From: a virus
Length of the DNA stretch: 59,887 nt
Reading direction: 5' to 3' (one strand)
Virus record (IMG/VR): IMGVR_UViG_3300020020_000005
Coordinates: 1 to 59,887 of that record
Shown: positions 1-8,293 of the stretch, in pieces
Layout of the letters: every line of letters begins with the position of its first letter
How positions within the stretch are numbered: the stretch's first letter is position 1
Position numbers and translations under genes: made by a program
The notes under the pieces: model-generated
What the model was told of the DNA's origin: nothing
Databases searched by the model: none
The model's input: the letters and a program-made list of their open reading frames with translations, nothing else

Positions 1-127
1 AGAACATTGGGCGCGTACGCTGGCAAGTTGCCTCAAGGCTTTTTGGAAAACAAGAAAGGCGGAACGGACAACAACGAACAATATGCGCTCGCGTCGTTGA
101 ACGGTATTCGCTTTGCACACGGCTCTG
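1..127. repeat. Terminal overlap, left copy (circular contig)
   Basis: The first 127 bases are identical to the last 127 of the window. Both copies sit in the same reading frame of one gene, so joining the ends gives an uninterrupted protein. The simplest reading is a circular assembly whose ends overlap. A length of 127 matches a k-mer size widely used by short-read assemblers, which argues against a packaged direct terminal repeat. Confidence 0.95.
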
Positions 128-954
128 AAACAGAAGACAATGCAGAGTTAAAGGCCGGCACGATCAAGGCCATTACAGGCGACGATACGATCACAGCCCG
201 CGGTTCGCATGAGAACTATAAGACATTCAGAGCGACACACAAAATCACCATCGCAACGAATCACAAGCCAATCATTCCAGCCGACGATGACGCCATGTTT
301 CGTCGGCTGTTTTTATTTCCTGCGGCGGCTAAGTTCGGGCCACAAGAAGACGTGGACAACGGCGATGCCGACTATGCCGTGAACCAGTTACTGCTTGAGC
401 AATGTTCAACACCGCAGGGACGATCGGAAGTGCTGCTATGGGCAGTGCACGCTGTCGACAAGTACAAGAAGAACGGGCTCAAGTTACCGGCGACGATTAA
501 GCATCAGGTCGCGCTACACCGCAGTGAGATGGACATCATTGGCCAGTTTGTCCGCCATGCGACAGAGTACATTGGCAAGCCAAAGATCGAAGAGCTGAAG
601 AGCTTCGTTGGCACTGGCGGTAGCAAAGAGAAGCGTGAGACATGGAAATCGTGGACGATGATTCAGCGATGCGATATTGAATACGGCCTGTTCTACAATA
701 TGTATCAGCTATGGTGCAAACAGAACGGGATTGTCCGCGTAAAGAACCGCGTGCAATTCAACAAATATCTGAAGACAGCAGTGCGTTGGTGGACGGACGA
801 AGTCAATAAGGTCGAGCTAAAAATGGAGGCGATGGAGATGCAAGAGGGAGCGACCATGAAGACCTGGCGCTGGGTTAAGCTGTCGTATGAGGGAGAGCGA
901 CTGTTCCACGAGGCTAAGGGCATGCAAGACTTCTACGATCAACACCGTACTTAA
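1..954 (+). CDS. Primase-helicase (P4/D5-type SF3 helicase), C-terminal part
   Basis: This is the second half of a gene that starts at 58936 and runs through the contig join; the whole protein is 592 aa. The part here follows directly on the Walker A motif. It carries the SF3 features FAHGSETE (Walker B-like), a TNHKP segment (sensor 1-like) and FRRLFLFP (arginine finger region). This order is typical of phage and plasmid P4-family/D5 helicases that unwind DNA at the replication origin. The AEP-type primase gene lies immediately upstream and overlaps it. A large inverted repeat follows the stop codon and is a candidate binding site. Confidence 0.9.
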   Translation, partial: RTLGAYAGKLPQGFLENKKGGTDNNEQYALASLNGIRFAHGSETEDNAELKAGTIKAITGDDTITARGSHENYKTFRATHKITIATNHKPIIPADDDAMFRRLFLFPAAAKFGPQEDVDNGDADYAVNQLLLEQCSTPQGRSEVLLWAVHAVDKYKKNGLKLPATIKHQVALHRSEMDIIGQFVRHATEYIGKPKIEELKSFVGTGGSKEKRETWKSWTMIQRCDIEYGLFYNMYQLWCKQNGIVRVKNRVQFNKYLKTAVRWWTDEVNKVELKMEAMEMQEGATMKTWRWVKLSYEGERLFHEAKGMQDFYDQHRT

Positions 955-973
955 GTCCCCAGCGACAACCGGC

Positions 974-1083
974 AAAACCCCTAAACCCCCTAAATGGGAC
1001 GTTTCCCATAAAATCCCTTACGGGGAAAACACACATAGGGGGATTTATGGGAAACGGTGTTAAAAACGGGGTTTAGGGGTTTT
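974..1083. other. Nested inverted repeat; candidate replication origin or terminator
   Basis: The outer arms AAAACCCCTAAACCCC (974-989) and its exact complement (1068-1083) pair over 16 bases. Inside them GTTTCCCATAAA(A)TCCC (1001-1017) pairs with 1040-1055 with one bulged A. The centre is A-rich. The element fills most of the 151-base gap between the helicase stop and the next gene, next to the replication genes. It could be the origin bound by the helicase or a transcription barrier before the late genes. An octamer-like CGGTGTTA overlaps the inner right arm. Confidence 0.6.
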
Positions 1084-1105
1084 ACTTGTTTTCGAAGGAC
1101 AGTTT

Positions 1106-1441
1106 ATGACTCAAGCGAGTACAGTCGATTGCGGTGTTGATCATGTGAAAGCTCTACTATTGGAGCGTTTTCCGGGCATCTCTTTTGAGAAGGAAGAGAC
1201 GTCGAAGCTAAGCAGTCGCACGTTTTATGTGCAGCTCTGGTGTCGTCGCCCGGACATTTGCGTGCTGCTTCGAAACACAAAGGACATGACGCTATTCCAT
1301 GCTTATAACCGTAGCCAGATTCATCGTACTGATGCTGATGAGTTGATCGCGCTGCTTAGTGGAGGCAACAACAAAGAAAGAGGCGTGAGGTTATTGAATC
1401 GCGTGTGGTATGAACTCGGAGTGACAGCATTGCGGTGTTGA
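1106..1441 (+). CDS. Hypothetical protein, 111 aa
   Basis: I do not recognise this protein. It is soluble, with a mixed composition and an arginine- and histidine-rich middle (VQLWCRRPDICVLLRN). The start is supported by GAAGGAC eight bases upstream of ATG. It lies between the putative origin repeat and the late promoter, so it could be expressed with the primase-helicase genes. Two copies of the genome-wide octamer CGGTGTTG lie in it, one overlapping the stop codon. Confidence 0.6.
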   Translation: MTQASTVDCGVDHVKALLLERFPGISFEKEETSKLSSRTFYVQLWCRRPDICVLLRNTKDMTLFHAYNRSQIHRTDADELIALLSGGNNKERGVRLLNRVWYELGVTALRC

Positions 1442-1456
1442 TGTTGGAGCTCGCGC

Positions 1457-1485
1457 TTGGTGCCTGGCCGCTTTGGGCCTATACT
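1457..1485 (+). promoter_or_regulatory. Sigma70-like promoter for the late operon
   Basis: TTGGTG (1457-1462), a 17-base spacer and TATACT (1480-1485) lie about 40 bases upstream of the terminase small-subunit gene. This is the only gap before a long run of head genes on the + strand. Spacing and hexamers fit a sigma70 promoter. Transcription has not been shown. Confidence 0.55.
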
Positions 1486-1526
1486 TTTCGCGTTTGCTTC
1501 TTTCTTAGAATGGTTTTGAAATTCTG

Positions 1527-1961
1527 ATGACGGACGAAGTAGATAGACCCGAAGACAACGAGGATGAGGACCGTTCTCCTGGCTGGCACCTTCGCGGCCG
1601 CAAGATGCCTGGCTCTGGGCGACAGAAGGGACAGCTGAACAAAGTGACGAAAGAGTTCAAAGCGATCGTCCAGGACCTAATCGACGAGAACCAGGACAAC
1701 GTGAAGTTGTGGCTGGATCGCGTCGCCAATGGTGTGCCCGGCGAATACCAGACGAACGACGAAGGCTTGCGCGAGACGATTCGCTATCCTGTCGTCGCTG
1801 ATCCTGCGAAGGCTGTGGACCTCATCAGCAAGCTGGCCGAGTACGTGGCTCCGAAGCTCACGCGCACAGAAGTCACGGGACCTGGCGGACAGCCGCTAGC
1901 GCCTCCGGTGTTGACCGTCCACATCGAGGGCAAGCCTAGTGACGATGAATCCAAGTCCTGA
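1527..1961 (+). CDS. terS: Terminase small subunit
   Basis: Predicted to recognise phage DNA and load the packaging motor. The 144-aa protein has an acidic N-terminus, then a basic segment (KMPGSGRQKGQLNKVTKEFK) like the DNA-binding start of many small terminases, a helical middle and an acidic tail. It directly precedes and overlaps the terminase large subunit. The call rests on position, size and the GRQKG-type basic motif rather than on a complete domain match. ATG is the first in the frame after the promoter; no strong Shine-Dalgarno is visible. Confidence 0.7.
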   Translation: MTDEVDRPEDNEDEDRSPGWHLRGRKMPGSGRQKGQLNKVTKEFKAIVQDLIDENQDNVKLWLDRVANGVPGEYQTNDEGLRETIRYPVVADPAKAVDLISKLAEYVAPKLTRTEVTGPGGQPLAPPVLTVHIEGKPSDDESKS

Positions 1962-3396
1962 CCTCGGGACAATTCTTCGTCTGCAATATAAGCAGGGACT
2001 CGCGTTCCTGTCCAAGGCAACAGAGCTCTTGTATGGTGGCGCTGCTGGCGGCGGTAAGAGTTTCTTGATGCGAGTAGCCGCGATTGCATGGTGCGTCTTG
2101 ATTCCTGGCTTGCAGGTCTACATCTTCCGGCGCACGTTCCCTGACCTCAACAAGAATCACATGGAGGGACCGACATCGTTCCCGCTGTTGCTTGCTGGTT
2201 GGATTTTGTTCAAGTGGTGCAAGATCAACTATGGGCTCGGGCAGATACGCTTCTACAATGGCTCAGTGATCCATCTCTGTCACTGCCAATACGAGCATGA
2301 CATCTATAACTATCAAGGTGCTGAGATTCATGTGCTGCTCATCGATGAGATCACGCACTGGACAGAGCCGATGTATGCGTACCTTCGAGGACGTGTCCGC
2401 ATGGTGGGTCTTGTCGTGCCTCCCGAATATGCTGGGCTCTTCCCGCGAGTGCTCGTCTCCGGCAATCCTGGCGGCATTGGGCATAATTGGGTCAAGGCGA
2501 TGTTCATCGACAACGTTGCGCCGTTCGCACTACGCGAGATGCCGGAAGAAGAAGGCGGTCTAGTGCGCAGCTTTATACCCGCCAAGCTCGCGGACAATCC
2601 AGCCCTGCTGAAGGCTGACCCGAAGTACAGAGCGCGCCTGGCGGGCCTTGGCAACCCTGCATTGGTGCGTGCCATGCTAGAAGGCGATTGGGACATCGTT
2701 GCTGGCGGCATGTTCGACGATGTCTGGCGCAGAGACATCCATATCATTGAGCCCTTTGCGATTCCCCCCTCATGGTCCATTGATCGAGCATTCGATTGGG
2801 GTTCGTCTAAGCCCTTCAGCATTGGCTGGTGGGCAGAGAGCGACGGGACAGAATGCTACCTTGCGAGCGGCAAGCGATGGTCCTACCCGCGGGGAACTTT
2901 GTTCCGCATTCACGAGTGGTATGGCTGGAACGGCAAGCCGAATCAAGGGCTGCGCCTCTCGGACAGGACTATCGGTCAGGGCATCGTGGAGCGGCAGAAG
3001 GAATGGGGCATGCACATGCGCTGCACGCCAGGTCCAGCGGACAGCAGCATCTTCGACGAGATCAACGGGGACAGTCCAGCGAAGCAGCAGGCAGCGCTCG
3101 GTGTCTACTGGACGAAGGCAGACAAGTCGCCTGGCTCGCGCAAGCGTAGATGGGCCTTGATGCGTGGGCGGTTGGCCGCGTCGCTCAAGCCTCGCATGGA
3201 AGATGCAGGACTGTTCTGCTTCAACACCTGTCCACAGTTCGTTCGCACCATACCCGTGCTGCCGCGCCTGGAGCGGGACACTGACGACATCGACACCGAC
3301 GCTGAGGATCACATCGCTGACGAGTCTGGCTATCGCTTGCTGAAGGAAGCCACCGATGCGATGACGATCAACATGGGGTTCAGCACCAATGGGTGA
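1945..3396 (+). CDS. terL: Terminase large subunit
   Basis: ATPase and nuclease that translocates and cuts DNA into the prohead. The Walker A motif GGAAGGGKS is at residues 31-39 and Walker B VLLIDE near 130-135. The C-terminal RNase H-like nuclease shows the acidic FDWGSSKP around 282 and a final acidic cluster near 455 (DHIADESGYR). The 483-aa length is usual for the family. An upstream in-frame GTG at 1939 is an alternative start. The gene overlaps the small subunit by 17 bases and is followed by two short paralogous genes before the portal. Confidence 0.93.
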   Translation: MNPSPDLGTILRLQYKQGLAFLSKATELLYGGAAGGGKSFLMRVAAIAWCVLIPGLQVYIFRRTFPDLNKNHMEGPTSFPLLLAGWILFKWCKINYGLGQIRFYNGSVIHLCHCQYEHDIYNYQGAEIHVLLIDEITHWTEPMYAYLRGRVRMVGLVVPPEYAGLFPRVLVSGNPGGIGHNWVKAMFIDNVAPFALREMPEEEGGLVRSFIPAKLADNPALLKADPKYRARLAGLGNPALVRAMLEGDWDIVAGGMFDDVWRRDIHIIEPFAIPPSWSIDRAFDWGSSKPFSIGWWAESDGTECYLASGKRWSYPRGTLFRIHEWYGWNGKPNQGLRLSDRTIGQGIVERQKEWGMHMRCTPGPADSSIFDEINGDSPAKQQAALGVYWTKADKSPGSRKRRWALMRGRLAASLKPRMEDAGLFCFNTCPQFVRTIPVLPRLERDTDDIDTDAEDHIADESGYRLLKEATDAMTINMGFSTNG

Positions 3397-3589
3397 GGCT
3401 ATGACACCAGAACTCATGATGCTGCGCGAGGCTAAGGCTTTCATTGAGGCAGATAGCCCAAAAGAAGAAAAGCACGATATCTTGTTTAGAATTGACCTGG
3501 CTATAGCAGCCGCTGAGGAAGAAAATGCAATGCCAGGCGGTGTGCGTGGCGCTGTGATTCGTTGGCTTAAACGGACTAAGGAGAGTTAG
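3389..3589 (+). CDS. Small hypothetical protein, first of a tandem pair
   Basis: A 66-aa helical protein overlapping the end of the large terminase gene. Its C-terminus MPGGVRGAVIRWLKRTKES closely resembles the C-terminus of the next gene (IGGIRGALTRWLSKGK). Both begin with a helix rich in leucine and glutamate. The two are probably tandem duplicates. The function is unknown. Position between terminase and portal suggests a packaging or head role. Confidence 0.65.
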   Translation: MGEAMTPELMMLREAKAFIEADSPKEEKHDILFRIDLAIAAAEEENAMPGGVRGAVIRWLKRTKES

Positions 3590-3590
3590 C

Positions 3591-3797
3591 ATGCTATCTG
3601 AAGAACAACGCTTGCTTCTGCTTGAGACGAAAGAATTTCTTACCGTCGTGCACGCTGGTGAGTGGAACGGCCGTCCCGAGTGGCGCGATGTGCTTGTGTC
3701 CCGTATCATTAGCACACTCGCCAAGGATGCAGAGCAAACCGAGATGATCGGCGGCATTCGCGGCGCTCTCACACGCTGGCTCTCGAAGGGCAAATAG
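3591..3797 (+). CDS. Small hypothetical protein, second of a tandem pair
   Basis: A 68-aa protein preceded by a good ribosome site (AAGGAGAG, seven bases before ATG). It shares the GG(V/I)RGA(V/L)xRWL C-terminal motif with the preceding gene and keeps a similar N-terminal helix, but has an inserted segment (HAGEWNGRPEWRD). I read the pair as a duplication that has diverged. No function is assigned. Confidence 0.7.
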   Translation: MLSEEQRLLLLETKEFLTVVHAGEWNGRPEWRDVLVSRIISTLAKDAEQTEMIGGIRGALTRWLSKGK

Positions 3798-3800
3798 ATC

Positions 3801-5435
3801 ATGGCTACACCATCAAGCATCACAAGCGACGTCTCGTTCAATCGTGTCCCACAACCCATTCGCGAACGCTGGTCCGTCGTGCGTGACGTCGTGTCCGGGG
3901 ACAATGCACTCCGGACGGACCTCTATCTTCCCATGCTCAACGCCACGGACACCAGCGTCGAGAACGTAGCGCGCAACAAGGCCTATCGCTCACGTGCAGT
4001 CTGGTACCCAGCCACGCAGTTCACACTCGAGGGCCTAGTCGGTCTGGCCTTTCACCGTGACCCTGTGACCGAGCTGCCCACTGAGCTCGAATACCTGCTC
4101 GAGGACTGCGATGGGCTGGGCGTGTCTCTGTATCAGCAGTCGCAGAGTGTCCTGCAGAACAACCTGGCTGTCGGCAGGCATGGCTTGTTCGTGGACTGGT
4201 CCGAAGCACTCGGGCACCCACTCATCAAGGCCTATCATGCCGAGGCCATCATCAACTGGCGCTACCAGATCGTAGATGGCAAAGCGTCCCTCGTGATGAT
4301 CGTCCTGGAAGAAGAAGCAGAGATAGAGGACGGTGATTGGGGCATCGTGCTCGTCAAGCAGTGGCGCGAGATACGCCTGAACGACGCAGGCAACGTGGAG
4401 GTACGCTTATGGCGCGAGGACACTGGAGTGACGAAGCACAAGCGCCTCGTGTCCATGGGCACAGTGACAAACGAAGCAGGGGACGAACTACTCATCGAGG
4501 CGGTAGAACTTCGCAGCCGCGGTGCGGTGTTGACGGAGATACCATTCACGTTCATTGGCTCGAACAACAATGATGCGAGCATCGACCCGGCACCGCTCTA
4601 TGGACTGGCGCAACTTAACCTTGCTCACTATCGGAATTCTGCTGACTATGAAGATAGTGTGTTCTTCTGCGGGCAAGTCCAGCCCTGGATTAGCGGACTC
4701 ACCGAGCAGTGGCGCGACTATATGCAGAATCCTTGGGTCATAGACTCGACGGGTGAGCGACGCTACACCGGACAGAAGATGTATATCGGTTCACGCAGCC
4801 CTTTGCTGTTGCCGCAAGGTGCGTCGTTCGGTATGGCTCAGGCCCAGCCTAACTCGCTCGCGAAGGAAGCCATGGAGCACAAGGAAGCGCAGATGGTGGC
4901 TGTCGGCGCGCGCATGATCGAGGCAACGAAGGTCAACAAGACAGCAACGGGCGAGAACAATGATCGTGAGGCCACGACGTCTGTCCTGTCGCTATGTGTC
5001 GTGAACGTATCCGAGGCGTACCAGCGGGCCATCGGCTTCTGCGCACGCTTCTTGGACATGAAAGAAGAGGACTGGGCAGATGCCTTTAAGATTCAGCAAG
5101 ACTTCGTCCAGCTTCAGGCGAACCCGCAGCTCATGGCAGAACTCACGAAGTCGTGGCAGAGCGGTCTTCTGGCGAAAAACGACGTTCGTGATTTCTTCCG
5201 CCGTCTTGGTCTTATTGCTACTGAGCGCAGTAATGACGATATAGAGAAGGATGTGGAAGCCGAAGAACCACTTGGCACGATGGGACTGCCACCGCCAGGC
5301 ACGTTGCCGGGTGTGCCAGGTGCTTCCCCCTTGGCCGCTGTTGCCGGACCGCCCCCGCAGCTGCCTGGCAAGCCTAAGCCCCCTGCCGGACCGCCCCTTC
5401 CCGTGGAGCGGCGGGCACGGGCACGGGCACGGTAA
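3801..5435 (+). CDS. Portal protein (DUF4055-like)
   Basis: Forms the dodecameric ring at the capsid vertex through which DNA enters and leaves. The 544-aa protein has the typical start of DUF4055 portals: a segment of repeated polar residues leading into YRSRAVWYPATQFTLEGLVG and GLAFHRDP near residue 85. The C-terminal about 55 residues are proline-rich and end in an RARARAR tail, probably disordered. It lies between terminase and the head morphogenesis protein, the usual order. Confidence 0.85.
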   Translation: MATPSSITSDVSFNRVPQPIRERWSVVRDVVSGDNALRTDLYLPMLNATDTSVENVARNKAYRSRAVWYPATQFTLEGLVGLAFHRDPVTELPTELEYLLEDCDGLGVSLYQQSQSVLQNNLAVGRHGLFVDWSEALGHPLIKAYHAEAIINWRYQIVDGKASLVMIVLEEEAEIEDGDWGIVLVKQWREIRLNDAGNVEVRLWREDTGVTKHKRLVSMGTVTNEAGDELLIEAVELRSRGAVLTEIPFTFIGSNNNDASIDPAPLYGLAQLNLAHYRNSADYEDSVFFCGQVQPWISGLTEQWRDYMQNPWVIDSTGERRYTGQKMYIGSRSPLLLPQGASFGMAQAQPNSLAKEAMEHKEAQMVAVGARMIEATKVNKTATGENNDREATTSVLSLCVVNVSEAYQRAIGFCARFLDMKEEDWADAFKIQQDFVQLQANPQLMAELTKSWQSGLLAKNDVRDFFRRLGLIATERSNDDIEKDVEAEEPLGTMGLPPPGTLPGVPGASPLAAVAGPPPQLPGKPKPPAGPPLPVERRARARAR

Positions 5436-5438
5436 GAC

Positions 5439-6542
5439 ATGGCACGATCAGCGAACACGAAGTTGCGTGACGCCGAGATCGGGCACGCAGTGGACCTGCG
5501 CCTCTATTCGGACACAGTGGTTCGTCGCATCATCGGCATTCTCAATCGTGCAGACGCAGCACTGTTCTCTGAGCTTGTCCAGAAGCTCGAGCACATGACG
5601 CCAGAGCGGTTCACCATTAAACGACTCGAGGTAATGTTGGAAAGTGTCCGGGTACTCAATCACGATGCTTACTCTCATCTCGATAGCACACTACGAGATG
5701 AGATCAAGGGGCTCACAGCCCTGGAGCTACAGTTCCAGGAAGGGATGCTGGCGAAGAATACACCTCCGTCAATTGACATCGCACGCGTGGACATTAATCA
5801 GGTCTACGCTGGCGCTATGTCGCGTCCCTTCCAGGGCGGGCTTCTTAGCGAGTTTCTCAAAGACCAAGAAACTTCCAAAGCTCGCTTGATTCGGCGGACC
5901 ATTGCGGACGGGTACGTGCAGAACAGGACAACAGACCAGATCATTCGCGACCTGCGCGGGACAAGAGAGAACAAGTACCGTGACGGTATTCTCGAGGTCA
6001 CGCGTCGTGAGGCAGCGGCGGTTGTAAGGACGGCGCTGTCTCACACGGCGCAGTTCGCGAAGGATAGGGTCACAGAGGCCAATGAGGATATCATTGGCAA
6101 CCTGCAGTGGCTGTCGACCCTGGACAATCGGACTACGCCCGAATGCCAGGTCCGAGACGGCAAGCTCTACACCGTCGACCACAAGCCCGTCGACCATGAA
6201 TATCCATGGGGCGCGGGACCAGGCCGCTTGCACTGGCAGTGCCGCTCGACCTATGTGCAGTTGACGAAGTCGTGGAAGGAACTCGGTGTTGACGTGGAAG
6301 AGTTTGATGCTGGCGACCGGGCGAGCATGGATGGTAGTGTTCCCGGCAAGACTGACTATGAATCATGGTTGGCCGACCAATCGCCAGCCCGGCAGACGCA
6401 GGTGCTTGGCGCAACACGGGCGAAGCTTTTCAACGAAGGCGGTTTAACGTTCGAGGAGCTGCGCAACGCCCGCGGTGAGGACTTGACCTTGGATGAACTA
6501 CGATCGCGCTATGGTGAGGCGTTTAGGCGGTCTGGTGCATGA
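5439..6542 (+). CDS. Head morphogenesis / minor capsid protein (Mu gpF-like)
   Basis: A 367-aa protein with the conserved C-terminal SPP1 gp7/Mu F segment WLSTLDNRTTPECQVRDGK, followed by HWQCRS. This is characteristic of minor head proteins that sit inside the portal vertex and are ejected or help assembly. The N-terminal two thirds are helical. It starts four bases after the portal stop. The C-terminal SPARQTQVLG... region resembles the family's usual end. Confidence 0.88.
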   Translation: MARSANTKLRDAEIGHAVDLRLYSDTVVRRIIGILNRADAALFSELVQKLEHMTPERFTIKRLEVMLESVRVLNHDAYSHLDSTLRDEIKGLTALELQFQEGMLAKNTPPSIDIARVDINQVYAGAMSRPFQGGLLSEFLKDQETSKARLIRRTIADGYVQNRTTDQIIRDLRGTRENKYRDGILEVTRREAAAVVRTALSHTAQFAKDRVTEANEDIIGNLQWLSTLDNRTTPECQVRDGKLYTVDHKPVDHEYPWGAGPGRLHWQCRSTYVQLTKSWKELGVDVEEFDAGDRASMDGSVPGKTDYESWLADQSPARQTQVLGATRAKLFNEGGLTFEELRNARGEDLTLDELRSRYGEAFRRSGA

Positions 6543-6559
6543 TTTAACAGGAGTACGAC

Positions 6560-6787
6560 ATGGAGATGATGAACCGAGCTATTGAAGACGCCAGCGACTT
6601 TGGTGGGATGCTGAAGAAGTTGCAAGAAAACATACCGCTGCGTGAGGATAGTAATCTCGCGGCGAAGCTACGGCGTGAGGTCGACGAGATGGCGGCGCAA
6701 GACATCGAACGCGTGGCGCCACCGAAACGCCCTGGCGAGAATCGCGAGCAGTACCGTGCGCGGATCAGGAGCTTGCAATGCCGCTGA
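6560..6787 (+). CDS. Small hypothetical protein, 75 aa
   Basis: Charged, helical protein with no family I can name. AGGAGTACGAC directly before ATG is a strong ribosome site. It overlaps the next small gene by ten bases, as expected in a translationally coupled late operon. Confidence 0.65.
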   Translation: MEMMNRAIEDASDFGGMLKKLQENIPLREDSNLAAKLRREVDEMAAQDIERVAPPKRPGENREQYRARIRSLQCR

Positions 6788-6936
6788 AGAAATCTTCCTC
6801 CAAGAAGGCGATGGCCAAGAACATAAAGACCGAGATCAAGGCGGGCAAGCCCGTGAAGCAGGCAGTCGCCATCGCCTACGCGGTAAAGCGGTCGGCGGCG
6901 GCGAAGAAGGGGGCTAAGAAGCGGAAGAAGGGTTAG
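6778..6936 (+). CDS. Short basic phage protein, 52 aa
   Basis: Translates as MPLKKSSSKKAMAKNIKTEI... and ends in a lysine/arginine-rich tail (KKGAKKRKKG). It resembles a recurrent class of small basic phage proteins with the pattern MPLKKG-SKK-xxxNI-xxxKxGxPxKQAVAIA, found beside head genes. Function is unknown; nucleic-acid contact is plausible from its charge. It ends in convergence with the minus-strand gene that stops at 6933. Confidence 0.75.
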   Translation: MPLKKSSSKKAMAKNIKTEIKAGKPVKQAVAIAYAVKRSAAAKKGAKKRKKG

Positions 6937-7184
6937 TCCATGGGCGTTACATCGATTACGGTCCAGCCGAATGAGATCCAGCGACCACGCTCGGGCTCCC
7001 ACCAGCGCGAGTCCCTTGCCAGGGCAACAAGCGTGACGCAGCGAGGACCGCGAAGGTGTTCGGGTGGGAGTATTGTCTCTGCGTCTGTGCCAGTGCGCGG
7101 GAAGCAGCGGTCGTAGCGCAGCATGTCGAGGGGGAAGTCCCCCCTCCCTTCCACAGTGAATTTGATGTCGGCTTTCTTGGGCAT
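6933..7184 (-). CDS. Conserved small phage protein, 83 aa
   Basis: Begins MPKKADIKFTVEGRGDFPLDMLRYD and contains a WWEPERGRWISFGW segment. I recognise this as a conserved small phage protein but know no function. Its start overlaps the stop of the upstream gene (TAATG), so the two are translationally coupled. It is part of a minus-strand island inside the late + region. Confidence 0.75.
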   Translation of the reverse strand: MPKKADIKFTVEGRGDFPLDMLRYDRCFPRTGTDAETILPPEHLRGPRCVTLVALARDSRWWEPERGRWISFGWTVIDVTPMD

Positions 7185-7723
7185 TACAGGACTTTCGGAC
7201 GGTTGATGATGGTTTGCGCAACACCGTTGTACGCGGAGTGCTCTTTGACCGTGGCCTTGACGCGGATGGTGGCACCGACCTCGCCGAGCTCGGAGGTACC
7301 TTTGTAGATGAACTGGTTGCCGTTCTCATCGACGCAGGCGTGGAAGTAGGAGGTGCCGTACATGCCCTCATGTTCCATGACGCGCTTGATGGTGAGCGTG
7401 AACTCTTCGCGCTGGCCCACGTTGCCCATGTGACGACCGCTGGTGGCGGGTGCGTTCTTGGCCGCAGTGCGCTCAGCTGCGCGGGCTTTGGCCTTCTCGA
7501 CCATGCTACGGGCTGCTGCCATCTGGCCGATGGACAGGCCACCGCGGGAGCCGTAGGACTCGAGCAGTGACTTGGCGAACTCGGACCACGAGGCGGCGCT
7601 GTGGAGGAAGTCGATCACTTCCGAGGCGTCGGGGTTCGTGCGCTCGAACTTGGCGCGGGTGGCGCGGATGATCTTGTTGCGGACTGCGTTGTCGTAGGAG
7701 TATTCGTCGTGAACGTAGGACAT
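7184..7723 (-). CDS. Conserved phage protein with OB-fold-like C-terminus
   Basis: A 179-aa protein. The N-terminal half is helical. The C-terminal about 75 residues (FTLTIKRVMEHEGMYGTSYFHACVDENGNQFIYKG..., ending in GVAQTIINRP) alternate strands and glycine turns like an OB fold, as in phage proteins that may bind single-stranded DNA. ATG was chosen because ACAGAAAGCACCTC precedes it and a -10 box lies 35 bases upstream. An early DNA-metabolism role is an inference. Confidence 0.75.
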   Translation of the reverse strand: MSYVHDEYSYDNAVRNKIIRATRAKFERTNPDASEVIDFLHSAASWSEFAKSLLESYGSRGGLSIGQMAAARSMVEKAKARAAERTAAKNAPATSGRHMGNVGQREEFTLTIKRVMEHEGMYGTSYFHACVDENGNQFIYKGTSELGEVGATIRVKATVKEHSAYNGVAQTIINRPKVL

Positions 7724-7756
7724 GAGGTGCTTTCTGTTTGGGTTGCTGAAGAGTTG

Positions 7757-7778
7757 AGTATACACCAGATCAGGTGTA
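7757..7778 (-). promoter_or_regulatory. Class B promoter with near-palindromic operator
   Basis: On the minus strand, ATCTGGTGTATACT gives a TATACT -10 box 34 bases upstream of ATG. No convincing -35 exists. The plus strand at 7761-7778 is an almost perfect palindrome (TACACCAGATCAGGTGTA, two mismatched positions), a likely protein site. The same sequence recurs at 7998. Confidence 0.5.
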
Positions 7779-7964
7779 CTGAACGAGATTAAGAAGGTGA
7801 CGTGCTGCGCGGCACAGGGCGACGGCGTGGACCGTGTTCTTGTCGGCGAACAGGCGGGCGTCGCGAATGCGGCGGAGGGCGATTTGATAGTTGGCAGTGC
7901 GCTGTTGCTTGGGGACCGCGCGGGCGCGAGCTTCGAGTGCGCGGATGTCAGTGATGATGTTCAT
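7770..7964 (-). CDS. Small hypothetical protein, 64 aa
   Basis: Helical, arginine- and alanine-rich (MNIITDIRALEARARAVPKQ...). ACAGAAAGCAAGAA precedes ATG, matching the leader used by many early genes on this strand. It has its own -10 element at 7998. Function unknown. Confidence 0.65.
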   Translation of the reverse strand: MNIITDIRALEARARAVPKQQRTANYQIALRRIRDARLFADKNTVHAVALCRAARHLLNLVQYT

Positions 7965-7997
7965 TTCTTGCTTTCTGTTTGGGTCTGTCGAAGAGTC

Positions 7998-8014
7998 GAG
8001 TATACACCAGATTA
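7998..8014 (-). promoter_or_regulatory. Class B promoter
   Basis: TATACT preceded by ATCTGGTG, the same arrangement as the element at 7757 and related to those at 44284 and 47742. It lies about 35 bases upstream of the 64-aa gene and overlaps the C-terminal codons of the gene before it. Confidence 0.5.
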
Positions 8015-8287
8015 GGCTGCCGGGGCAACCGACTTGCCAAATTTGTCGAATTCCGAACCGTAGCTGCGTGACACCTTGCGGGACTCGAGGAACCTGGCGC
8101 CTGCCGAATGGGCATTATACCCTGCTTCTACTGCCGCGGCGACGAACTCAGCCTTTGTTACATCTTCGTTGATGGCTGCAACGTAACGCAGGATTGCCGC
8201 CTGGCTGGTGAGCTCGCCATCGTCTTCCATAGCGAAGGCGAAGTCGTCCGCCAGGTGGGCTGCGAGGGCTTGTGTACGAGTGATCAT
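8012..8287 (-). CDS. Hypothetical protein, 91 aa
   Basis: Helical acidic N-terminus (LAAHLADDFAFAMEDDGE), then an alanine-rich segment. I do not recognise it. The best start is the ATG at 8287, which lies only seven bases after a TATACT box, so its mRNA may be leaderless or nearly so. First gene of the minus-strand island. Confidence 0.65.
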   Translation of the reverse strand: MITRTQALAAHLADDFAFAMEDDGELTSQAAILRYVAAINEDVTKAEFVAAAVEAGYNAHSAGARFLESRKVSRSYGSEFDKFGKSVAPAA

Positions 8288-8293
8288 GACGCA

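Noticed and set aside
1-127. Direct terminal repeat used in packaging
   Set aside because: It lies inside a coding frame, equals a common assembler k-mer, and is shorter than typical packaged repeats. Assembly overlap is simpler.
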